Source of the DNA: Syntrophus sp. (in: bacteria)
GTDB lineage: Bacteria > Desulfobacterota > Syntrophia > Syntrophales > UBA8958
Assembly (NCBI GenBank): GCA_003451635.1
Contig: DMAT01000376.1
Span: forward strand, 1-5,360
Direction of reading: 5' to 3'
Length of the DNA: 5,360 bases
This document shows positions 1-5,360 of this stretch, piece by piece (the stretch's first letter is position 1; each line of letters opens with the position of its first letter). Below the pieces are notes generated by a model. It did not search any database. It worked only from the letters and a program-made list of their open reading frames with translations, and was not told the DNA's origin. The position numbers were made by a program, and so were the translations under genes.

Positions 1-62
1 TTTAAAAAACGCTATGGAAACATCCCCCGAAGGATATTTGGGGCGAAGTCGGCATAAAACGC

Positions 63-67
63 AGGGA
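63..67 (+). promoter_or_regulatory. Shine-Dalgarno supporting the ATG 77 start of mlaE
   Basis: AGGGA lies nine bases before ATG 77. It is the best ribosome site among the three candidate mlaE starts. It argues against ATG 14, which has only an A-rich stretch before it, but it does not exclude ATG 137, which has GGGG nine bases upstream. Confidence 0.45.
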
Positions 68-76
68 CATCCGTGT

Positions 77-931
77 ATGGCAATCGATGCAAACAGTCAC
101 CTACTCCCGGGAAGCAAGCCGCCGGGGCGAATCGGCATGTTGCTGACAAGACCGTTCGCCTATTTTGGCCGGGTTACAATCAATTGGGTCGGTAATTTAG
201 GCGCTTCGGCCATTTTCCTCATCCTGGCATTCCTGAAAATTCTCCACCCCAAGCAGTGGGCAAAGATCATTCAGCAGATTTATTATATCGGGGCCAGTTC
301 CACGATGATAATCATGCTGGTCAGCCTGTTTACCGGCATGGTTCTGGGCCTGCAATCCTACACGACCCTGCTCAAATTCGGCGCCCAGGGGGCGCTGGGA
401 ACACTGGTCGCCCTGACGCTGGTCAGGGAATTGGGGCCCGTGCTGACGGCCATTATGATCGCCGCAAGGGCAGGTTCAGCCATCACCGCCGAGATCGGCA
501 TTCAACGCATCTCCGAACAGATTGACGCCCTGGACACCATGCGGATCGATCCGCTCCGCTACCTCATCAGCCCGAGAATTGCCGCAGCCATCATCAGCTT
601 TCCCATCCTCACGGCGGTGTTCGACATCGTCGGCATCCTCGGCGGCTACATATCCGGGGTCCTGCTTTTGGGGGCAAATGCCGGCACCTATTTGTATCGC
701 GTTCAGGCCAGCATGGACATGAAAGATGTCATGGACGGTTTCATCAAGTCGATTGTTTTCGCCGTCATCGTCTCTACCGTCTGCTGTTACCAGGGCTATT
801 TCGCCCACATGCGCACGGACAGCCATGGCGCCAAGGCCGTCGGCATGTCCACAACGTCGGCCGTAGTGATCTCCTGCGTCCTGATCCTGGTGTCAGATTA
901 CATTGTGACATCGCTACTCATGCGAGGATAA
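77..931 (+). CDS. mlaE: MlaE-family phospholipid ABC transporter permease
   Basis: Inner-membrane permease of the Mla phospholipid transport system; in the family two copies pair with the MlaF ATPase and sit under the MlaD ring. With the start used here (284 aa), the family core is clear: RELGP at residues 117-121, AARAGSAITAEIG at 129-141 and EQIDALDTMRIDP at 147-159. Hydrophobic segments lie near 40-56 (probably an interfacial helix), 77-95, 108-133, 167-199, 223-243 and 260-281. The start is uncertain. ATG 77 has a good Shine-Dalgarno (AGGGA, 63-67). ATG 137 would give 264 aa, nearest to the usual length of about 260, with GGGG at 124-127. ATG 14 would give 305 aa and has no visible ribosome site, and its frame is open to the window edge. 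The protein before residue 21 of this model does not resemble MlaE. Four bases separate its stop from mlaF. Family call very sure, start not. Confidence 0.93.
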   Translation: MAIDANSHLLPGSKPPGRIGMLLTRPFAYFGRVTINWVGNLGASAIFLILAFLKILHPKQWAKIIQQIYYIGASSTMIIMLVSLFTGMVLGLQSYTTLLKFGAQGALGTLVALTLVRELGPVLTAIMIAARAGSAITAEIGIQRISEQIDALDTMRIDPLRYLISPRIAAAIISFPILTAVFDIVGILGGYISGVLLLGANAGTYLYRVQASMDMKDVMDGFIKSIVFAVIVSTVCCYQGYFAHMRTDSHGAKAVGMSTTSAVVISCVLILVSDYIVTSLLMRG

Positions 932-935
932 CCCC

Positions 936-2180
936 ATGGACGCCCCGTTGATCGAATTCAAGGATGTTACCAAGCGCTTCGGCTCCCGGACGATCCTTGA
1001 GAAAATTAATTTAAAAATCTACGCGGGACAGGTCACAACCATTATCGGCCTCAGCGGCTCGGGTAAGAGTGTGCTCCTCAAGCATATCATCGGCCTCCTC
1101 AAGCCGGATGAGGGGACGATCCTCTTTCAGGGCGAACCCATAAATGAAATGAAAAAGTCGGAGCGGATGGCCAAACATGCACAGATAAGCTACATGTTTC
1201 AGGACAATGCCCTCTTCGATTCCTTGACGGTCTACGAAAATATCGCCCTCCCCCTCCGGGAGACGACGAAACTGGACAAAGCTGAAATCGACCGACGGGT
1301 AATGGCCAGACTCGAACAAACGGAACTTAAAGATGCGGCCAATAAGTATCCCTCGGAAATGTCCGGGGGCATGCAGAAGCGCGCCGCCCTGGCCCGGGCG
1401 CTGGTTACGGACCCGAGCATCGTCCTATTCGATGAACCGACATCGGGACAGGATCCCGTCCGGAAGAATGCCATCCTGGGCATGATTGCCCAGTATCAGA
1501 GGAAATTCGGGTTTACGGCGATCATGGTCAGTCACGAAATACCGGATGTTTATTTTATCTCCAACCGCATTCTGGCGCTCTATGAGCGGGCCATCGTCTT
1601 CCAGGGCTCGCCGGAAGAGCTGGAAAATTTCGACCACCCCTTCAAGGATGAAGTCATCCGCAGCCTGGAGGGGCTTCAGCAGGAATTGACGGGGCTCTAT
1701 TCCAAGCGACAGTTCAAGGTCATGCACCATGCCCAGCTAACCCAGCGGGAACGGGGGGAAACTTATACCATGGTGGTCTTCACAATGGACGATATGGGTG
1801 TCGCCATGACCGGTTCAAGCCATGAGGCGGCGAATAAGACCATCCGGAGCATGGGAAGATATATCGATAAGCACTTCGGCGCCATTGGGGGCTTTTCCAC
1901 ACGACGCAACACCAACCAGTTTGTTACGGTGCTCCCCTATTCGGACCTGACGGAAGCGCAAAACATCCTTAAGGATTTTGCCCATGATTTCCAGGAACGA
2001 GGCCTGCAGGATAATTTTGAGGGCCCGGAAAGGCGGAAAGCCTCGGGAAGTTGCATCGAACTCGTCATCCGGGCGGGAATAGCCCAGGGTCAGCCGTTTG
2101 CTGAAATAGAGGCCGTCATCGATGAGGCAAAATCAAATCAAGAAGAAATCGCCCGCCTGCGGTGCGATGTAAGGGGGTAG
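936..2180 (+). CDS. mlaF: MlaF-family ATPase with a C-terminal degenerate GGDEF-like domain
   Basis: Cytoplasmic ATPase that powers MlaE/MlaD lipid transport. Residues 1-245 are a complete ABC domain: Walker A GLSGSGKS (38-45), Q-loop Gln89, signature MSGGMQ (142-147), Walker B IVLFDEP (162-168), D-loop SGQD (170-173) and switch His200. All catalytic residues are present, so it should hydrolyse ATP. At 414 aa it is far longer than E. coli MlaF (about 269). After a charged linker (246-276), residues 277-400 match the GGDEF fold: a VVFTMDD strand (280-286), SHEAAN at 295-300 where GHxxGD is expected, NTNQF (325-329) in place of GGDEF, then TVLPYSD (331-337), ELVIRAGIA (375-383) and a closing EAK (397-399). 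A Shine-Dalgarno (GAGGAT) overlaps the mlaE stop. ATPase role is sure; the C-terminal domain is recognised by eye and its function is unknown. Confidence 0.95.
   Translation: MDAPLIEFKDVTKRFGSRTILEKINLKIYAGQVTTIIGLSGSGKSVLLKHIIGLLKPDEGTILFQGEPINEMKKSERMAKHAQISYMFQDNALFDSLTVYENIALPLRETTKLDKAEIDRRVMARLEQTELKDAANKYPSEMSGGMQKRAALARALVTDPSIVLFDEPTSGQDPVRKNAILGMIAQYQRKFGFTAIMVSHEIPDVYFISNRILALYERAIVFQGSPEELENFDHPFKDEVIRSLEGLQQELTGLYSKRQFKVMHHAQLTQRERGETYTMVVFTMDDMGVAMTGSSHEAANKTIRSMGRYIDKHFGAIGGFSTRRNTNQFVTVLPYSDLTEAQNILKDFAHDFQERGLQDNFEGPERRKASGSCIELVIRAGIAQGQPFAEIEAVIDEAKSNQEEIARLRCDVRG
1764..2135 (+). other. Degenerate GGDEF-like domain encoded at the 3' end of mlaF
   Basis: This stretch encodes MlaF residues 277-400. 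From Met284 to Pro334 it aligns with a generic GGDEF domain over about 50 residues with roughly one insertion. Retained features are an Asp at the first-strand metal position (Asp285), the His of the GH pair (His296), the Arg before the motif (Arg323), the motif Phe (Phe329), the following LP with an acidic helix start, and the late xxGIA strand. Lost features are both motif glycines and both acids, with Asp and Glu replaced by Asn327 and Gln328. Diguanylate cyclase activity is therefore very unlikely; nucleotide binding, dimerisation or docking remain possible. Confidence 0.65.
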
Positions 2181-2184
2181 GTCA

Positions 2185-2673
2185 ATGAAAAAATACACCA
2201 TGGAAACCACTGTTGGCATTTTTCTCGTCTTCGGGCTCCTCTGCATTGGGTATATGACGGTCAAACTTGGTCATATTTCCCTCCTTGGCGACAACGCCTA
2301 TTCGCTGTTTGCCCGCTTCACGACCGTAACCGGCCTGAGAGCCGGGAGCGTGGTCTATATTTCAGGCATTGAGGTCGGGCGTGTCGAGCGGCTCACCATG
2401 GACCAGGAAAACCAGAAGGCCATCGTGGAGCTTCGCATCCGGAATGATATCAAGGTTTATGATGATGCCATGGCCTCCATTAAAACGGAGGGATTGATCG
2501 GCGACATGTATCTCAGCATCGACCCCGGCGGCGGCGGCTCACTCCTTATGCCCGGAGGAACCATTACGGAAACGCAACCCCCCCTGGATATCGCCGGCCT
2601 CGTCAGCAAATATGCCTTTGGCGACGTGAAGAAACCGGATGATACTAACGAAACCAAGAAAGGAAAACCATGA
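2185..2673 (+). CDS. mlaD: MlaD-family MCE-domain lipid-binding protein
   Basis: Substrate-binding subunit anchored in the inner membrane; in E. coli it forms a hexameric ring in the periplasm that binds phospholipid and contacts MlaC. The 162 aa protein has one N-terminal membrane helix (residues about 9-27, GIFLVFGLLCIGYMTV core) and then a single MCE domain at about 38-116, with FTTVTGLRAGSVVYISGIEVG (starting at 46) and the typical late motif GLIGDMYLSIDPG (103-115). It is slightly shorter than E. coli MlaD (183 aa), and the tail beyond residue 145 is short, charged and Lys-rich rather than a long hydrophobic helix. The start is set by the mlaF stop five bases upstream and a purine-rich AAGGGGG at 2171-2177. 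Its last bases overlap the mlaC start (ATGA), a sign of coupled translation. Confidence 0.95.
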   Translation: MKKYTMETTVGIFLVFGLLCIGYMTVKLGHISLLGDNAYSLFARFTTVTGLRAGSVVYISGIEVGRVERLTMDQENQKAIVELRIRNDIKVYDDAMASIKTEGLIGDMYLSIDPGGGGSLLMPGGTITETQPPLDIAGLVSKYAFGDVKKPDDTNETKKGKP

Positions 2674-3266
2674 GGAGACCTCTTACCTTTGCAGTAACAA
2701 TGCTGATTATCTTGCTGTTCAATCTGGCGGCGTACGCCGGCGTGCCCTCGGATACGGTTCAGGCCAACGTGAACAAGGTGCTGGATGTGTTGCGCGATCC
2801 GAAGCTCAAGGGCGAATCGGCCAAAGAGATCAAAAAGAAAAAGCTTCGCGCCATCTATGAACAAATGTTCGATGATGTCGAACTCGGGAAGCGGACCCTG
2901 GCCAGGAACTGGAACAGACTGAGCGTAGCCCAGCGTCAGGAATTCGTCATCCTCTTCCGGCAGGTCCTGGAGAAGGCCTACATTGACAGAATCCTTGCCT
3001 ACACCAACGAAAAAATTGTTTATGAGCGGGAAACAATGGTCTCGGGAACCTTGGCGGAGGTACAAACGAAAGTTATCACCTCCTCGAAGGAGATACCCAT
3101 TACTTACAAGGTGATCCTGAAAGACGGCTCCTGGAAGGTATATGACGTGAATGTCGAGAACGTGAGCCTGGTACTGAATTATCGTACCCAGTTCAGTGAC
3201 ATTCTAGAAAAAAATAAACCCGAACAGCTCCTTGAGATCCTGCGGAAGAAAGTGAAGGGGCAATAG
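2670..3266 (+). CDS. mlaC: MlaC-family periplasmic phospholipid carrier (Ttg2D)
   Basis: Soluble periplasmic shuttle that passes phospholipid between the MlaA side and the MlaFED complex. The 198 aa product (E. coli MlaC is 211) starts with a Sec signal peptide: Arg-Arg at 2-3, a hydrophobic core at 7-20 and a likely cut after AYA (21-23). The mature part has the Tol/Ttg2 layout: helical N-terminal half with FDDVELGKRTLARNW (67-81) and LSVAQRQEFVILFRQVL (84-100), then a beta region ending in the hallmark VYDVNVENVSLVLNYRTQF (157-175). AAAGGAAAA just before the start serves as the ribosome site. The ATG overlaps the mlaD stop by four bases and the TAG stop shares one base with the next gene's GTG start, so this gene sits firmly inside the operon. 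Confidence 0.95.
   Translation: MRRPLTFAVTMLIILLFNLAAYAGVPSDTVQANVNKVLDVLRDPKLKGESAKEIKKKKLRAIYEQMFDDVELGKRTLARNWNRLSVAQRQEFVILFRQVLEKAYIDRILAYTNEKIVYERETMVSGTLAEVQTKVITSSKEIPITYKVILKDGSWKVYDVNVENVSLVLNYRTQFSDILEKNKPEQLLEILRKKVKGQ
3255..3260 (+). promoter_or_regulatory. Shine-Dalgarno favouring the GTG start of mlaA
   Basis: AAGGGG ends five bases before GTG 3266, while the alternative ATG 3290 has no clear ribosome site in front of it. The site lies inside the last codons of mlaC, and the GTG shares a base with the mlaC stop (TAGTG), so restarting ribosomes could move straight onto mlaA. Confidence 0.55.
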
Positions 3267-4195
3267 TGCCACAAAAAGCAGTTCCGTCCATGAAATCTTA
3301 TCTGTTTGGGGTTGCACTTTTTTGTGTTGTCCTCGCGGCGGGATGCGCCCACAAGCCCTCCGTCGTCTCCGACCCGGCGTCATCCGCTGCCGCCCCCCCG
3401 GCCCAGCAGGTTATGGCCGCTCCCAAAGCGGAGCCGAGCCCGCCACCATCCCCGGAAGTATCGGTCAAGGCGGTCAGCGGCAACCTTGATGACTATCAGG
3501 ACATCGAAGATCCCGACAAGGGGAAAGAGGTAGAAAAGGTCACCATTGCTGATCCCCTGGAACCGTTCAACCGGGCCATGTTTCAGTTCAACGACAAGCT
3601 GTACTTCTGGTTCCTCAAGCCCGTCGCCCAAGGGTATAGCAAAGTGGTTCCCGAGCCGGCACGGGTCGGCGTCAGCAACTTCTATACGAATCTCAGTTTC
3701 CCGATCCGTTTTGTCAATTCCCTGCTTCAGGCAAACTTTGCGGGAGCGGCTTCCGAACTTGGCCGCTTCATCATCAATACCGTCTGGGGCATCGGGGGAC
3801 TCCTTGATCCGGCGGCGAGCAAGGAGATCGATCTTAAAAAACAACCGGCGGATTTCGGTCAAACTTTGGGGATTTACGGCGTGGGCCAGGGTTTCTATAT
3901 CCATTGGCCCCTATTGGGACCCTCCAGTCCCAGAGATACCGTGGGGATAGTTGGCGACATATTCCTCTATCCCTCCATCTATCTTGGCCCTTGGGAAGTC
4001 TGGGCAGGCTCCCGGGTATACGAAAGGTTTAACGACACTTCCCTGCGGATCGGCGACTATGAAGCTCTGAAAGAGGCCGCCATTGATCCCTATGTGGCAG
4101 TCCGTGACGCCTATGTCCAGTATCGGCTGAATATGGTCAAACATAAAGGCGGTCCACCTCCTCCGGGGGTCAAGGGGTTGCTGGAAAATAATTGA
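3266..4195 (+). CDS. mlaA: MlaA/VacJ outer-membrane lipoprotein
   Basis: Outer-membrane component that removes mislocalised phospholipid from the outer leaflet and passes it to MlaC. With the GTG start the product is 309 aa; with ATG 3290 it is 301 aa, starting MKSYLF. Either way it carries a lipoprotein signal ending in LAAGC, with the lipidated Cys at residue 27 and Ala at +2, which fits outer-membrane sorting by the E. coli rule. Residues 28-95 are an Ala/Pro-rich, then acidic linker. The VacJ domain follows: DPLEPFNRAMFQFND (96-110), SNFYTNLSFPIRFVNSLLQ (137-155), DFGQTLGIYGVGQGFY (196-211) and the GPSSPRD turn (218-224). It is longer than E. coli MlaA (251 aa), mostly through this linker and a Pro-rich tail (GGPPPPG, 295-301). 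Its TGA stop lies 14 bases before the next gene's ATG. Confidence 0.95.
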   Translation: MPQKAVPSMKSYLFGVALFCVVLAAGCAHKPSVVSDPASSAAAPPAQQVMAAPKAEPSPPPSPEVSVKAVSGNLDDYQDIEDPDKGKEVEKVTIADPLEPFNRAMFQFNDKLYFWFLKPVAQGYSKVVPEPARVGVSNFYTNLSFPIRFVNSLLQANFAGAASELGRFIINTVWGIGGLLDPAASKEIDLKKQPADFGQTLGIYGVGQGFYIHWPLLGPSSPRDTVGIVGDIFLYPSIYLGPWEVWAGSRVYERFNDTSLRIGDYEALKEAAIDPYVAVRDAYVQYRLNMVKHKGGPPPPGVKGLLENN

Positions 4196-4209
4196 AACGG
4201 AAAGGACGA

Positions 4210-5004
4210 ATGCATAATACGAAAACTCTCAGGGTCATGGTAATCTCCATAATCATCATGCTCACAATTCAGGGAACGGCCGCCGCGAGCGGACCATTCG
4301 GACCGCCCCAACCCGTTTCGAGACCGGCGGGAGGCTTGCATACGGGCTTTGGTTACTGGCTTCAGGAGGATAAACTCAAGAATAGTAACGAAGAATACAT
4401 CAGCCGGCAACAGCAGATTTATTCCGAGCTTGGCTACGGCTTTCAAAAAAACTGGGACCTCTTCGCCAGGGTCGGGTTATCGGGCCTGAAGCTTTTCGAT
4501 GCCTTCAGTCCGGCAACCACGGCGACGACGACGTCCAAGAATGATTTTTCAGAGAACTGGAAATTTTTCACGACCTTGGGGGCAAAAGGTTTTTATCCCG
4601 TCCATCCTGCCTTCGGCATCGGCGCTTTTGTCCAGGGGAGCTATTATTTCAGTGACTTCACGGACAACACCACGGGAACCCGGAACGGCGCCCCCTTTAC
4701 GATCGAACTCGGACTGAAGAACCTCTGGGACATCAGCGCCGGCATCGGCTTTCAGGCCACCATCCCCTGGGGCGTCAACCTGTATGTCGGTCCCTATATC
4801 TACTACACGGAAACAAAGGCAGCACCGTCGGCAAATATCACGGGCCTGGCCCTCACCGCGGGGGAGACAACCCTTAAAAACAATGCCCTCTTCGGCGGCT
4901 TTGCCGGCATCGACGCGCCGCTGTCCAGGGGATTCCGTCTGCAAATAGAAGGGAAATATGCCGACAGATTATCAGGCGGCGCCGCGATTACCTATTCCTA
5001 CTAA
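4210..5004 (+). CDS. Predicted outer-membrane beta-barrel protein, family not recognised
   Basis: Last gene of the operon, 264 aa from ATG 4210 (GGAAAGGA just upstream). A TTG at 4192, overlapping the mlaA stop, would add six residues before this Met. A signal peptide is clear: Lys/Arg at 5-8, a hydrophobic core at 9-20 and a likely cut after TAAA (23-26). The rest alternates aromatic or hydrophobic with polar residues in about ten to twelve short strands joined by Gly/Asn/Asp turns, for example LYVGPYIYYTET and FRLQIEGKYADRL, and it ends in ITYSY with a terminal Tyr, as in barrels inserted by the BAM machinery. I do not recognise a named family. The position beside mlaA suggests a role in the same envelope pathway, possibly as an MlaA partner, but that is inference. 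A small porin or an OmpW/OmpA-like barrel are alternatives. Confidence 0.8.
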   Translation: MHNTKTLRVMVISIIIMLTIQGTAAASGPFGPPQPVSRPAGGLHTGFGYWLQEDKLKNSNEEYISRQQQIYSELGYGFQKNWDLFARVGLSGLKLFDAFSPATTATTTSKNDFSENWKFFTTLGAKGFYPVHPAFGIGAFVQGSYYFSDFTDNTTGTRNGAPFTIELGLKNLWDISAGIGFQATIPWGVNLYVGPYIYYTETKAAPSANITGLALTAGETTLKNNALFGGFAGIDAPLSRGFRLQIEGKYADRLSGGAAITYSY

Positions 5005-5010
5005 AATCCA

Positions 5011-5026
5011 TGCCCGCAGGCGGGCA
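5011..5026 (+). terminator. Possible weak 3' hairpin after the mla operon
   Basis: TGCCCG, a CAGG loop, then CGGGCA forms a six-base GC-rich stem (seven if the loop shrinks to two bases) starting six bases after the barrel gene's stop. No T-run follows on the + strand, so it is not a classical intrinsic terminator. It may instead protect the transcript's 3' end or assist Rho-dependent ending. On the - strand it is followed by GGATTTTAG, also weak. Confidence 0.35.
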
Positions 5027-5253
5027 CAACGAATCATGATTATTCCCCGGCGAATGAGGATTTCCCGACCCTCGGTTATGATTTTCAGCCATTCGCAACC
5101 CCATCTTGATTACTCGCTGCGATGAAATAAACATTTGTTGACCTCTTCCCGACGCCCTCCAATACATATCGTTGTTCACCAGGTTCATGCGCACCTTTGA
5201 TTTGATCAATCTCCTGAATTGAATGATTGTCATAATTGATGTCTTTTTTTGAC

Positions 5254-5282
5254 TTGACAATGGCAATGCTAATAGTTATAAT
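5254..5282 (+). promoter_or_regulatory. Consensus sigma-70 promoter
   Basis: TTGACA (5254-5259) and TATAAT (5277-5282) match both consensus boxes exactly, with the optimal 17-base spacer. The stretch just upstream (5231-5250, including seven Ts) is AT-rich like an UP element. Transcription would begin near 5289, leaving a leader of about 23 bases before ATG 5312. It should be a strong, housekeeping-type promoter for the gene that runs out of the window. Confidence 0.85.
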
Positions 5283-5311
5283 TACTAAAAAGGAACAATT
5301 ACACAAAACGA

Positions 5312-5360
5312 ATGGACAAAAAGCCGATGCAATCCCTGGAAAAAATATTAAATGACTTTG
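5312..5360 (+). CDS. Start of an unidentified gene, cut by the window end
   Basis: ATG 5312 opens a frame that stays open to the window end, giving 16 residues (MDKKPMQSLEKILNDF). A second in-frame ATG lies at 5327. The gene sits about 30 bases downstream of a perfect sigma-70 promoter, the main reason to call it. The ribosome site is poor: AGGA at 5291-5294 is 17 bases from the ATG and almost at the predicted RNA 5' end. The residues suggest a Lys-rich, possibly helical N-terminus of a soluble protein with no signal peptide. This is too little to name a product. It is probably a separate transcription unit from the mla operon. Confidence 0.55.
   Translation, partial: MDKKPMQSLEKILNDF

Larger units (their letters stand above)
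5005..5311. other. Intergenic region between the mla operon and the next gene
   Basis: No convincing gene is visible in these 307 bases. Besides the hairpin at 5011-5026, it holds a ten-base palindrome AATCATGATT (5032-5041). A longer imperfect fold pairs GCGAATG (5050-5056) with CATTCGC (5090-5096), enclosing CCGA/TCGG (5065-5075). A second part from about 5199 is AT-rich, with a TGATCA palindrome (5203-5208), a directly repeated AATTGA (5217-5222 and 5234-5239) and a seven-T run (5244-5250), leading into the promoter at 5254. I saw no tRNA or other RNA gene by eye. Confidence 0.5.

Noticed and set aside
1..13. A-rich stretch at the window start as a possible promoter element for mlaE
   Set aside because: Too little sequence is present to see both boxes, so no promoter can be supported.
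1764..2135. The MlaF C-terminal domain read as an active diguanylate cyclase
   Set aside because: The catalytic GGDEF residues are replaced by NTNQF, so both glycines and both acids are gone and activity is very unlikely.
2457..3065. A 202-codon minus-strand open frame opposite mlaD and mlaC
   Set aside because: It lies fully antisense to two genes with clear family motifs and shows no family motif of its own. It is a shadow of their codon pattern.
3380..3904. A 174-codon minus-strand open frame opposite mlaA
   Set aside because: It is antisense to the VacJ domain, has no signal or motif of its own, and is explained by the codon use of mlaA.
5241..5250. Run of seven Ts as a possible intrinsic terminator of the mla operon
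   Set aside because: No stable GC-rich stem precedes it, only short AT-rich repeats. It fits better as the AT-rich upstream element of the promoter at 5254.
4988..5306. Two minus-strand reading frames (4988-5266 and 5085-5306) crossing the intergenic region
   Set aside because: Both lack a clear ribosome site and a recognisable domain. The first runs into the end of the barrel gene, and both overlap the strong + strand promoter. Their composition does not look like a real protein.

Overview
The window holds almost all of a chromosomal Mla (maintenance of outer-membrane lipid asymmetry) operon from a Gram-negative bacterium. An ABC permease, an ATPase, an MCE-domain protein, a periplasmic lipid carrier, an outer-membrane lipoprotein and a predicted outer-membrane beta-barrel follow one another on the + strand with overlaps or gaps of a few bases. 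The gene order (E-F-D-C-A, no separate mlaB) and the moderately GC-rich, mixed codon use suggest a Desulfobacterota or former deltaproteobacterial lineage. That assignment is an inference by eye, not a measured placement.

Layout: mlaE (about 77-931; start uncertain, frame open to the window edge), mlaF (936-2180), mlaD (2185-2673), mlaC (2670-3266), mlaA (3266-4195), an unnamed beta-barrel gene (4210-5004), a roughly 300-base intergenic region with weak hairpins, then a textbook sigma-70 promoter (TTGACA, 17 bp, TATAAT) at 5254-5282 in front of a gene cut off by the window end (from 5312). No promoter for the mla operon is visible, so it probably lies upstream.

How the genes fit together: MlaE and MlaF form the inner-membrane ABC core. 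MlaD is the membrane-anchored MCE ring that takes up or hands over phospholipid. MlaC carries lipid across the periplasm and MlaA works at the outer membrane. The co-transcribed beta-barrel is a candidate outer-membrane partner of MlaA, because E. coli MlaA works with trimeric porins.

The most unusual feature is in MlaF. After a complete ABC ATPase domain the protein continues for about 140 more residues, and these match the GGDEF (diguanylate cyclase) fold almost without gaps. The GGDEF motif itself has become NTNQF, which points to a catalytically dead sensory or regulatory domain fused to the lipid-transport ATPase. This is a motif-level reading made by eye.
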